A DNA stretch of 35,965 nt. Origin: Plantago elongata (taxonomy: Eukaryota > Streptophyta > Magnoliopsida > Lamiales > Plantaginaceae). Location: contig JAYMSP010001118.1 in assembly GCA_036897095.1 (NCBI GenBank), positions 1 to 35,965 of the forward strand, read 5' to 3'. The position numbers were made by a program, and so were the translations under genes. Below, in pieces: positions 1-10,061 of this stretch (position 1 is the stretch's first letter; every line of letters starts with the position of its first letter). The notes below the pieces were generated by a model. That model was not told where the DNA came from. It searched no databases and saw only the letters and a list, made by a program, of their open reading frames with translations.

Positions 1-390
1 AAGTCCGCCGAGTTTCAATGGCCCTGCCACAAAGATGTGGAACGTGCTTTCGGAGTTATGCAAGCACGGTTTGCAATCATACACAATCCGACACTAGCGC
101 ACAATAAAGACGTACTCGCTAAGATTATGAATTGTTGCATAATACTCCACAACGTGATAGTTGAAGATGAGCGCCACAAATACCTAAACTATGACGAAGA
201 AATTGAAGAGTTCGAAAATGATACCCGTGAGCATGCGTCGGAGGTCATTGCTGGAGTTCATATCCGTCGGGTACCGTCTACAATATATACTATCCCGGAG
301 TACATGGCCAATTTGCGCTGTTTGCATGGTGGAATCACTCACAACCATCTAACAAACGACTTAATGGAACATATTTGGAGGCTACATTGA
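1..390 (+). CDS. PIF/Harbinger transposase, C-terminal part (5' truncated by window edge)
   Basis: The reading frame is open from base 1 to a TGA at 388-390, so the gene enters from outside the window and about 129 codons are visible. The stretch KDVERAFGVMQARFAI followed by MNCCIILHNVIVEDER is the C-terminal signature of plant DDE_Tnp_4 (PIF/Harbinger, ALP1-like) transposases. The Glu of VERAFG is, by family knowledge, probably the last residue of the DDE triad. The enzyme excises and reinserts its own element in the nucleus, usually with a Myb-like partner, which would lie outside the window. The ending (NDLMEHIWRLH) has the usual form, so the C-terminus looks complete. Apart from the missing 5' end I see no frameshift or stop. 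Whether the upstream part is intact cannot be seen. A domesticated ALP1-type host gene is an alternative, but the terminal repeat downstream argues for a real transposon. Confidence 0.88.
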   Translation, partial: KSAEFQWPCHKDVERAFGVMQARFAIIHNPTLAHNKDVLAKIMNCCIILHNVIVEDERHKYLNYDEEIEEFENDTREHASEVIAGVHIRRVPSTIYTIPEYMANLRCLHGGITHNHLTNDLMEHIWRLH

Positions 391-700
391 AGATGAGTCT
401 TCTCCAGTCGGGATTGTGTGTTTAATTATTTTCGATGTTGTGTGTAGTCTCTTTGTTTCATTTTATCTTCGTAAGATTTTCATTTTCCGCAATATGTTGT
501 AATATATGCCTCGTTTGTTCTATGCCATTAAATTTTAAAACGTCTTCAATAAAATGCAATTTCATTAATTTGAACTTCTAAACAATTGTATGATATGGAA
601 TTAAAAAAAATGACGTGGCAACGACGACGCGCCACCACTGGAGCAAAAACGACAATGACCACGACGACGCGCCGTCAGACCGTCACCATTGTGGATGGTC
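1..700 (+). mobile_element. PIF/Harbinger DNA transposon, 3' half
   Basis: The transposase frame is followed by an AT-rich 3' region with a possible polyadenylation signal near 548. Two direct copies of ACGACGACGCGCC (621-633 and 661-673) follow, which look like subterminal repeats. The last bases, about 681-700, read in reverse complement GACCATCCACAATGGTGAC, which fits dicot Harbinger terminal inverted repeats. TAA follows at 701-703, as expected for the 3-bp TAA/TTA target duplication of the superfamily. The matching 5' terminus lies outside the window, so the boundary is inferred from one end only. Confidence 0.7.
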
Positions 701-898
701 TAATTAGGTAACTAGCTTATACTAGTCTAATTAGGTGAGTTAGATAAATTTTATATTATTTAAAAAGCTCGAACTATTTTATGTAAAATTAATCAAATTA
801 TATTAATTCGTCTATCACTTTCTCTAACTTATGGACTCGTTTCAACCTCATTAGGGAGGCTCAACAAGTTAATTTAACAATGTAATAAGTCTCTTATT

Positions 899-1806
899 GT
901 CCTGTTAAAGTGTCATTAAATTTTTAAAAGTGTCGTTTCACTTTTACAATTTATTTAACATTTCTTCTCTATTTACACAATAAAAATAAGTGTTTAATTG
1001 TCATGTTAAAGTGTATTTCACTCGTTAAAAGTGTCATTCACTATTGTACTTTGTTTAGCACTTATTTTCTATTCTCCAGTAACCAGCTACTAAAAGACGT
1101 TATTCTAAATTTTTCCCGCTCACAATCCACACCACACGCAGCATTCCTTCAGAGTTTTTACAGATGCAATCCAAAATATATTTTCTAAAGGAATTGAAAA
1201 CACTTTAGAACATGGTGAATGAGATTAGTCTAGGTGAACGTTGTGGTTGTTGATTGGGTTCAGGTAAAGAAACCAAGCTAGAATTGTTTAGATGATATCA
1301 ATGCCTTCTGGGTAGTCTTGTACTTTTAATTTTTGGGTGGGTATTGTACCCATTTAACAAGACTCAATGCATTACATGCCTATGTATTTCAATTTTTGCA
1401 TATAAATATTGTATTCCGTCGTTCTTTTAAAAATATTATATATTTATGATTATATTTATCTCGCATAACTCCTTAAACTATTAAATGATTGGGAGACTTC
1501 ACACCTTATAAGAAATAGTAAAATGTCTACATTTACATACAAATTACTCATTTTAAGTTAGTCTAAGCCAACTTACCCTACAAATAAAGTGAATAGACTC
1601 CTTCACTTATGGGTTGATAATATTCAAAATTCTGCTACTTTCTAAATTATAATTTGTGTACACAAATATGTAGATTTTTTTTGCATTTACCCATCCAAAA
1701 CACTAATGTATCATGAAATGCAATATGCGAGTTCGCACGTAATCTAAATTCGATTAATTTTATAAAATTTATAAGCACCGCGCGAAGAGCAGCGTACCAT
1801 TTCTAG
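899..1806 (+). mobile_element. Helitron-like non-autonomous element, longest of three copies
   Basis: The sequence matches the reverse complements of 26048-26690 (over much of its length) and 3709-4345 (about the 3' half). The 3' end reads GCACCGCGCGAAGAGCAGCG, then TACCATTTCTAG, then T: a decayed GC-rich hairpin a few bases before CTAG, which is the usual plant Helitron terminus. The 5' end is less certain; TCCTGTTAAAGTGTC at 899 is the first part shared with the copy near 26.7 kb. No Rep/helicase gene is present. Helitrons make no target duplication, so the boundaries rest on copy alignment and terminal form only. Confidence 0.55.
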
Positions 1807-1869
1807 TAATTAATATGGGTGGAGATGTTGACGGCTAGATTTGATCCCTGAACTTTCTAGGTTCTTAAC

Positions 1870-2150
1870 CATGAAATAGTTCCATCTCATCTACAATCTC
1901 AATCTTGTAGAGAGTTATAGTTTAGTCATATATATTAATCATCCAACACTCCCCCACACTTGTGGCCGATTTCAACATCTTTGGAATGGTCATTCGAGTG
2001 AAAATTTAATACGGGGCAGAGATTGTCTCCGTAGAGATTCGAACCCAAGTTGGAATTGAATTAGAGGCTCTGATGCCATGATATAATTGCATCTCATATA
2101 AAAGCTCGAAATTATGAGTAGGTGTGGAACTAATCCACTTATATTGCACA
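1870..2150 (-). mobile_element. TRIM (miniature LTR retrotransposon)
   Basis: On the minus strand TGGCATCAGAGCC (2066-2078) is a primer-binding site for initiator tRNA-Met, differing by one base from the usual TGGTATCAGAGCC. About 105 bases later comes the purine tract AAGTGTGGGGGAG (1949-1961), followed at once by TGTTGGATGATTAATA, a TG-starting 3' LTR of about 78 bp. The presumed 5' LTR (about 2079-2150) shares the GAGATGNAANT-type ending. There is no coding capacity. The related copy at 17.06-17.5 kb has the same order in the plus orientation. After the 3' LTR a second weak binding-site-like TGGTTAAGAACC follows, hinting at an old tandem arrangement. Confidence 0.65.
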
Positions 2151-2182
2151 AAATGAAGGCTTCTTTTTTAAACGGCTAATTT

Positions 2183-2720
2183 TATTTTATTTTTTGGTGC
2201 TGAAAAGGATATATTAAGGCTTAATTGTCATAGTCGGTCCCTAAAATGGGAATTACATAAATTGGGTAATTATGCCATAGCCTCGTCCCAAAATTCCTAT
2301 CACATCCTAATTTTGCTAGACGATCGGCACAGAGATTCACCAATCTATCTATCTTTAACATTTCCACATTCCATGGATTCTGGAGAAGTTGCTTGCATTG
2401 CTCCACTTTGTCCAACCATTCCGGGGTGGTGGCTCAGTTTCAGTAATCCAGTCAAAGACATTTTGGGAGTCTGTTTCAACCATAAGTTGTGATATTCTCC
2501 AAGCCCAAGCTAGAATCAGTCCTCGCAAAAGGCTACCCATTCTCGCATCATTTTCAGTAGGGTGAGACAAGGTTTCCGTGAATCCCCAATTCCAACGCCC
2601 CTCACTGTCTCGCAGCACACCATCGATAGCGCCAATTTTCTGATCGGGTTTGCAGCTTCCATCCACATTAAGTTTCGACCAAGTGTGGTGAGGTTTCTCC
2701 CATGTAGCTCGACGAGAATT
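2183..2720 (-). pseudogene. LINE (L1-like) fragment: decayed RNase H-like domain of ORF2 and 3' tail
   Basis: Read on the minus strand, WEKPHHTWSKLNVDGS (about 2720-2660), then GVLRDSEGRW and LMVETDS, form a plant RVT_3-type RNase H domain, as at the C-terminus of plant LINE ORF2. After about residue 85 the frame shifts by one base, and the domain continues in the next frame as NLCADRLAKLG to a TAA at 2221-2223. The first Asp (VDGS), the middle Asp (ETDS) and the last Asp (CAD) remain. The usual catalytic Glu (AEL in relatives) appears as ARM, so the domain is probably dead. A short AT-rich trailer and an A-rich stretch (2183-2196 in reverse) complete the 3' end. An RNase H gene fragment not from a LINE is possible but less likely. 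Confidence 0.75.
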
Positions 2721-3708
2721 TTAATTCTTAATCGTTCATCCTTAGTGCGTTCTTCATCGACACAGACATCTTTCTTCCCTGAGTACACACGATTGGCATA
2801 TGTATGAGGGAGGCTAATATTTTCATTAATAAAGAGTCAAGAGCACAAGTAATGATATCAACGAACAATTACAAATAAAAAAGAAAAACATCGTCCAAAT
2901 TATGGAACAAGTTTTAGACCACGACTATAGAGTCAACCAACAATTACAAACGAAATATTACACACCAAAATAAACTAGAAGCACTAAACCAATAGATGTT
3001 CAACAATTTCATCGAAACAACTTATTTTGTACATCACTTCTGTCTTCACCGCCAGACTGAATGTCACCCACATAAATAGTTATATATTAGAAAAAATTCA
3101 CTGTCAATTCATTAGATACACCGATATTCAAGATCACAAAATGAAGATTGAAGGGTAAATAATTTATTACTCCAGTTAATTACGTATAGCTACGTATAAA
3201 TCGAACTTAGGTGGACCATTAAGATGGAATCTATGGAATAAAATACGTAGGTTAATTAATTGATATAGGTGACCACAGATAAATGCATGGTCCATTAATG
3301 GTTGAAAGTGATCTGAATCAGATCTGACCATCGCCAATGCCTCTTACATTTGGTCAGGAGATGTACTACTATACCTTGTCTACATTGACTCATTCAATTC
3401 ATCTATAGTCATCTCGACCATGGTCCAGATCCAGACAAGAAAAAAAAAATCAACTCCTCAAAAGTAAATTGAACTTGAAAAAGGAATGTAGAAATGCACA
3501 TCAAGTGAAATAAACCGGTAAAAATGAAGGTAGATAATCGAATTGCTAAAATGATCATACTGTATCTGATAAATTATTGGATATAAATTATTCACATTTA
3601 TGTATCGGATGCATTAGATAACGGATGTAATTTTTCCCATCCTACCTATGCAATTGATCAAGAATAATAAAAACCGACCACCTAAAACCATCACAATTGT
3701 TAATGCAT
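2721..3708. other. AT-rich intergenic stretch, no gene seen
   Basis: I find no long frame, RNA gene or element termini here. The sequence is AT-rich with scattered short A runs. Confidence 0.5.
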
Positions 3709-4345
3709 TGGAAATGATACACTTATAATCACGGTACCTATAAATGTAAATTAATTGAATTCATATTACATATCAACTCACATATTATTTGTTTCATAAG
3801 ATATTTGTGTTTTGAATGAATAAATACAAAATAAATCTACACATTTATGTCCACAAAATAAATTTAAAACGTAGCGGAATTTTGAATATTAATACCATCT
3901 CATAAGTGAAAGAGTCTATCCAATTTTTTGTTGGGTAAGTTGGCTTAGACCAACTCAAAATGAGTAATTTGTATGTATATGAATATCTTTTACTATTTCT
4001 TCGGTGTGAGGTGCCTCCATTATTTAGTAGTTTAAGAGTTATGTGACTCAGTTATAATTGCAAATATATAATATTTTAAAAAGGACAATGGAATGCAAAT
4101 GTTTAGGTGCAAAAATAAAATACATAGGCATGAATGTTTCGAGTCTTGTTAATGGATACAATACACACCAACAATCCAAAACTACCGAAAAGATAGTCAT
4201 TGCCATCATCATCTAAGCAGTTCTAGTTTGGTTTCTTTGTATGAACATAATCAACAGCCATAATGTTCACTTAAACTGATCCAATCATCCTGTTTTAAAT
4301 TGTTTTCAATTCCTTTAGATAAATATACTTTAGATAAATATAGTG
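3709..4345 (-). mobile_element. Helitron-like element, second copy, 5' truncated
   Basis: Reverse-complement homology to about 1190-1806 is clear: the block around TTCACTTATGGGTTGATAA and the block AGAAACCAAACTAGAA both recur in the right order. The 3' terminus (near 3709-3735 on the plus strand) has a more decayed version of the TACC...GTACCATTT end. The 5' portion seen in the copy at 899 is missing. Confidence 0.5.
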
Positions 4346-5080
4346 TCTTATTATATTAATTTATATATTGTGTCAAAAATAGTACCATGCAATGCATATG
4401 TATTCTTATTTTTATTTTTATTTTTAAAACGATTAAAAATTTTATTTAAATAAAATCAAAATATAAAAAATGGTTTCAACAAATACTTACAAAAAATAAC
4501 GAAACCGCTCCACCACATTATCCACACCATGGTGCATATTTTAGACCACAACAATGAAGTCCCCATCACAACAATGTTACAATGTAGATAATTCATAATT
4601 TATCATTAGAATTAGCAATTTAGCATCATACATGTCATTAGTCTTGAGCGAACCTACTTGATCATTAACTCTACCGATTTGTCCAAAGGAAATGGTCATA
4701 AGCTTTTAGCTAAACTGGTCTCCATAATATTGACAATTTGATACTATTAGAAAGACAAACACAGTTAAATTGAAGTTTCACAAATAAAAGTTTTGAACAG
4801 TATAAGTGGGATTATTAACCAGCAATTATTCTCCCAGAATCTGTAGAAACTATATATAGACTTGATGAACAATTTCATATGTGATCCATCATTTTACGAT
4901 ATAGTAACTTTTTTAAAAGTTTTGAACCAGTGGTGCGGCTTGAGTTTGCTAATCAGTTAAAAATGATGATACTCCTTCCTATTTGTATGCTCTGAAATGA
5001 ATCAGTAACAGTGACATCGAATAGAATAGACTCGATAGAGTTCAACATGTACAGTTTAGTTCAGATGGTTGTTCTCCTGG
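4346..5080. other. AT-rich intergenic stretch, no gene seen
   Basis: There is no supported coding frame or RNA gene. Nothing recognisable was found. Confidence 0.45.
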
Positions 5081-5089
5081 TCCTATTCA

Positions 5090-5735
5090 CCAATAAATTT
5101 TCAGTTAAATTTTCGGCTCAATTAATTTTTTTTATAAAAAGATTATAACGTGAACGCACAACTTTTTAACAAGCTAACTGATTTGACAAGCTAATCAAGT
5201 TAAACTTTGTTTAGCAAAATTAGTTGAAAAAAGTAGTTGGTAGCTAAAAAGTTAGCTGATAGCTGAATAATTAACTGGTAACTGATTGGGTAGCTTTTTT
5301 TCCAACAAGCTAAGGCTCTGTTTACCACTACATTTTCAACTCTATGCGTTTTTTTGATAAAAAATTTGTTACGAAAAGCACAACTTTTCAAACAAGTTAG
5401 CTGGTTTGACAAGCTAACTAAATTAGGTTGTTAAAAAAAAATTACCTAATCAGTTACCAACTAATTATTTAGCTACCAGCTGCCTTTTCAGCTACTAACT
5501 ACTTTTTCGGCTAGTTTTGTTAAACATGACCTAACTTGATTAACTTCTCGAACCAGCCACCTTTTCAGCTAGCTTGTTTAAAAAGCTGTGCGTTTACGTA
5601 ACAAGTTTTTTATTAAAAATAAAATTCATAGAGTTGAAAAAGTAATTTTAAATAGAACCTTAGTTTGTTGGAAAAAAAGCTACTTGACAATCTACCAATT
5701 ATCATTTCAGTTAATTTTGGTAAACAGATCCAGTA
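5090..5735. repeat. Nested palindromic MITE cluster (hAT-like composition)
   Basis: Imperfect inverted repeats cover the region. Bases 5290-5346 (GTAGCTTTTTTTCCAACAAG, then AGGCTCTGTTTACC and ATTTTCAACTCTATG) are the reverse complement of about 5625-5682. A second pair, 5150-5285 against about 5440-5600, is rich in AGCTAGCTGN- and AGTTGGTAGCT-type words. The arms interlock, as when one copy of a family inserts in another. CTGTTT near the ends and GTTAGCT-rich arms resemble plant hAT-type MITEs. I could not fix a target duplication, so the superfamily call is tentative. Confidence 0.6.
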
Positions 5736-6683
5736 TACTACAAACGGACGCCCTATAAGAAATTCAAAACTAAATGTAGTAAGAGTATATTTATTTTGCA
5801 CAAAATCTTAGCTTAACTTTGTAACCAACAACCTATGGTTATGCAATAGTCTCCTTGTGACAAACTTCACATCGATGGCATGTTATGAATCATTATTTCA
5901 ATTCAAATTGCGTCTTTTTGTAAGAAAAAACAAAATTCAATTCAAATTTTAATAAATCATTTACAGTTCTATGCCAAAATATTATTATGTACCAATCGGT
6001 TTATTGCACTACTTATGTTGTAAACTCTTTTTTATACAATAAATTTTTAAGAAAAAATATATCACTAGAAATTCTTTTTCTTTTGTAATGTAATTTAAAA
6101 TCATATACAACATTTCTTTAGATATTGTACTAAAATAAATTATAACTAAAAACATTTTCACTTTACACAATTAAAGTTAGTTAGGTTAGATGACTTTAGA
6201 TTTTCCTTTAATTTGCGATTGTCAAAGTCGAATATAAAGATTGCTCTCTCCATTAAATTCAGTTTAACTTTTATTTTGATTAGTTCGATTTTATATTATA
6301 GATAAATTCAATTTAATTTAAACGAAGATAAGTTTTAACATAACCGAGAGAACAATACGGGGCGGAATGCAGTTCTAGGTAATAGTTGGTAGGTCGGACG
6401 GACGTGTAATGGAATAGTTGCACGCAGGGATATGTTTGGGATGTACAATGATGAAAATAGGAATTTTGGAATGAATACAAGATACCCGTGACTCACCAAT
6501 TCTATTAATTCTTCATCTTCAGCAACGTATCGTACGCATAATTATATGAATAGTGTGCATGTCTCATCTGTACGTTTGATAAGACGGACATAGGTATAAA
6601 ACTATAGATATGTATGTCTGTGGGACTATATATGTAAGTAATTTTGTTATCCGACTTCTCTTATGTTTTCCTTTGTATCAAGC
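5736..6683. other. AT-rich intergenic stretch, no gene seen
   Basis: No convincing coding frame, RNA gene or element termini were found. Confidence 0.45.
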
Positions 6684-6691
6684 TTAGCCAC

Positions 6692-7193
6692 CAGGGGCCA
6701 AGGATTTTCGAAAATTTTACGCATATATTTAACATTTTTAATATTTAACATGATATATTTTATAATAGACGAATTAATTTAGATAATTTATTTAAAGACA
6801 AACTAAATTATTAATAAAAGTAATAATATTATACTCCGACAAATGATCCATAGTCATATTAATTAATTATATGATTAATTTAGTTTTTATACTTTGTGTC
6901 CAACTTATTAACAAGACTAACCAAGGAGCACATAAGTGTTATATTTAGAAAAAATACATCTTTTATATAATTTAGTGTTATAGTTCATATATATTCATCT
7001 AATTGATTTTTAAAAAGATGTGCTTGTTTGGTATGCTATCAAAATCGCTACAACTTTATTAAAAATACTTACAAATATCTATTTTAATCTGATTTTCATG
7101 ATTTTAATCGTTTACCAAACAATTTAGATATTATTATTTTAATAATTTAAAAATCGAGCACGGAGTTAACGAAAAATTCTGGCTTCACCCCTG
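6692..7193. mobile_element. hAT non-autonomous element with perfect 8-bp target duplication
   Basis: The element begins CAGGGGCCAAGG and ends in the reverse complement of CAGGGGTGAAGCC, typical hAT termini. It is flanked on both sides by TTAGCCAC (6684-6691 and 7194-7201), an exact 8-bp target duplication as made by hAT transposases. The 502-bp interior is AT-rich and non-coding, so movement would depend on a transposase elsewhere. The exact duplication makes the boundaries reliable. Confidence 0.88.
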
Positions 7194-7201
7194 TTAGCCA
7201 C

Positions 7202-8013
7202 TCATGCAACCCGGAAATTAAGCTTGATCATTCATGTAACCGGAACATCCTTCCAAGGGCTTTAAAAATCCGGGTTCGTGGGGTTTGGTGTAGCGATCAT
7301 TTACGGGTTGGACGAAACAACGAAGAAAAATATAGTCACTCAATGCCTCGTAGGATATGTTTACTTAAATACAACGACTTAATTATTCGTTGATTAAGTA
7401 ACATATATTTGTTAGTGATTATTTAAGAGCTTCAATTGATATAATATGTGTCCAAAATGGACCTTGAATTAGTGGGGAATGGGGATTGAGCACCTCTGAA
7501 TTCCGGAGAAGATTATCTTCAACCTTACTCAGAGTTGAAAAGTTAAGTAGTTTATCCCATTGTATGCATGCATGTAGAAGTTTTTTTTGTAGTTTATAAA
7601 GAATTATTTTATGTTTAAATGTGATGGTAAGTTTATGAAAAATTCTAAATGCAGGGTGTGGATGTAAAATCTGGTTAAATTTATAGAGATTAGTAAATTT
7701 TATTGAAAATAAGTTTGTACATTCAAAAAATATTTGAATTGTTGATTCTATTTTGTAAAACTACCCAAAGAAAACATGCACCAACTGATTGAAGATTATG
7801 ATGACTTTAATTTTGACAAACATAATTATTGAAAATGACCCTCCAATATGATTATGAGTTGGGTAACCAACTCCTAAAGAGACAGTTGCAGAGTATATAA
7901 CACATGCAGATGAGTTCAAATTTGAAACATCTGCATAATAAGCATACTCCACTATGATACACCCACCCATACCTAGCATTACATACATTCATCAACTGCA
8001 ACCGCAGCATTTT
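7202..8013. other. Intergenic stretch, no gene seen
   Basis: AT-rich sequence with no supported gene. A short frame on the minus strand near 7761-7988 has no recognisable domain and I do not call it. Confidence 0.45.
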
Positions 8014-8015
8014 TA

Positions 8016-8163
8016 GGGCCCGATTGATCAGGCATTTAAATGCTCCCGTTTAGCTCGATGAACAGTGATTTGACCTAAAATATACTTTAAATACCTTATT
8101 TCAATTCCATTCCAAATACAATTTCATCAAAATTCACATTCAAATGTCACGTCGATCGGCCCC
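8016..8163 (+). mobile_element. MITE, family copy 1 (148 bp)
   Basis: Termini GGGCCCGATTGA and (in reverse) GGGGCCGATCGA form an inverted repeat. TA lies directly outside each end (8014-8015 and 8164-8165), suggesting a TA target duplication. The core, with GCTCGATGAACAGTGATTTG and CTTTAAATACC, recurs at 9164-9313 and, inverted, at 13628-13757. The element is non-coding. A Tc1/mariner-like assignment from the TA duplication is inference only. Confidence 0.65.
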
Positions 8164-8236
8164 TAGTTTACTATTAAAATGTCAAAGTAGAAAAACTGGC
8201 TAGTTTACTATTAAAATGTCAAAGTAGAAAAACTGG
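8163..8236. repeat. 37-bp perfect tandem duplication
   Basis: CTAGTTTACTATTAAAATGT... (8163-8199) is repeated without change at 8200-8236. It abuts the right end of the MITE at 8163. Perfect identity suggests a recent slippage or repair event. Confidence 0.9.
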
Positions 8237-9160
8237 TTATGATCGGTGCTTTTACTTTGTGGGCTTGTGGGGTATTAAGAGCATGGTGTATGCTTTGGTG
8301 GGCCAAAACCCAAGTCCACTTCTCTTGTTAATTTCTAGAATATAGATCACAGATCAAGTGAAGTGATCAACCCCTTACATCTTTACACTGCTTTTTACAA
8401 AGTCTACTTCTTTTCTTGGTTTTTTTGAAATTCTCCGATATCCAGCTCTGATTTATCCGACGAAGCTACTACTACTAATCAGTGCAGCTTTCAAGGCGAA
8501 TAAAGATTATCAATAATCGGATTATGCACATCTCGTTAGTATAAATGATATTATTGTTCGTTCTTAAGCCTATTACATAAAATACTTCATATCATGGGAA
8601 ATTGCTAGTCATGTCAATTTTCCGACTATCACTCATGTTAAGTTCCGGCCCGTTGAACCAGTGTAGTTACTAACAATTTCTCCACACACCAATGCACGTA
8701 TTGATAGATTGTTTGTACCAAAGTTTTAATAAAACAATACTTGTAATTTTGAAAATCTTATTGATAAATATAATTTTGATTTCTAGTTTAAACTTCAAAA
8801 ACGTGATGCTTACTACTACTACTACTAGTATGCTATATAGTGTAGGAACTGTTCGAAATCATGAATACGTGAGAATTCGTACGGAAATTCACCTAATTCT
8901 TAACTTCAGCCTAGGCCTATAGCTAGTAGTAGTAACATCTTCTCTTATCCGATGACGTTATTTTACACTTTACACTACCATATATTTTTGAATTGTGATT
9001 TAACGTGCTTTAATTTTTTGACCTTTACGTCATTCTATAGTTGTGACTAGTGACTTCTCCACTTCACCGATTGATTTTGACCTCGTGTTTACTAAGTTTT
9101 CAAATACAAAATAAATCAACTTTCGAAAAAAAAGTTAAACTTTCATGTACACTCTTTTGA
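8237..9160. other. Intergenic stretch, no gene seen; short CTA microsatellite
   Basis: A short run of TAC/ACT triplets lies at 8811-8828 and a smaller one near 8468. No coding frame shows a recognisable domain. Confidence 0.45.
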
Positions 9161-9163
9161 TGT

Positions 9164-9313
9164 ATGATTGACATAGCATTTAAATCGCTCCATTTGGCTC
9201 GATGAACAGTGATTTGGCCTAAAATACACTTTAAATACCCCAATTTCAATTCCATTCCAAACATAATTTCACCAAAATCCATCCAAATACCCATTCAAAT
9301 TCTATATCAATCA
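9164..9313 (+). mobile_element. MITE, family copy 2
   Basis: It shares GCTCGATGAACAGTGATTTG, CACTTTAAATACC and AATTCCATTCCAAA in order with 8016-8163. Weak terminal repeats TGATTGACATAG and (in reverse) TGATTGATATAG mark the ends. The target duplication is unclear. Confidence 0.6.
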
Positions 9314-9366
9314 ACCCTCAAAATATGGCATGAAATTTCTACGGAATACTAAAAACAATCTGATGG

Positions 9367-10051
9367 CTTGGTCTAGCTAGTTCTTTCAAGGTCTGGTTTG
9401 TGTTGCCCGGTGATTTCCCTTGATTTGGCTTTATACTCTCGGGGACATTTGGTTCGGTGGTCATTGTGGGACATCATCCCGTACTATACTTTGTGTGTGG
9501 ACGGGGTATTTCTTCCACTTTAGTTCTGATTTGGATCAAATGTGAAGGTTTTCCCTAACTTCTGGCTTGACTTTGGTTGAGACATACTAGACGAAAGGGG
9601 AGACCAGGATTACTAATGAACTTATGTCCTTGTCTCTTTTGATACTGTCGGTATATACTATACGAGATGGGTGATCAAGATTACTATGTAGTGTGTCAGA
9701 TGAGATTTTGAGGGTATAAAGATGGCTCTTTGACTTGCCGTTTTGACGGTCATGATGGTGGGACGTTTTGGAGTCCGGGATGTTAATGATTCCCGTTGAT
9801 ATTGCTCCTTGTTATGGCCTTGTTTTGGTCTCGGGTTGAGAAGGCGTGGGTTTTTCTAGGTGTGAACAACGGTCCCGTTTAGACCTATCCTTGTTTTATT
9901 TTTGGTTTGGGCATAGTGGTTAATTGTACTTGTACGCAAGCATTGTGCGGGTGTTGATGTTTCTTGGGACTTGAATCCCGAGCATTTCTTATGCTCTTGT
10001 AAACTCTAAGTATTATTAATATAATTTTTTTACCGTTTTAAAAAATAAATA
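9367..10051 (+). mobile_element. 5'-truncated retroposon with LINE-type 3' end and 10-bp target duplication
   Basis: AATCTGATGG occurs at 9357-9366 and again at 10052-10061, directly after the A-rich tail TTTTAAAAAATAAATAA. This is the mark of target-primed reverse transcription. The 3' end, with CTCTTGTAAACTC, TATTAATATAATTTTTT and ACCGTTTTAAAA, resembles plant L1-type LINE 3' ends. The body (about 685 bp) has no long frame, which fits a copy truncated within the 3' untranslated region. A retrocopied host transcript is an alternative. Confidence 0.72.
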
Positions 10052-10061
10052 AATCTGATGG

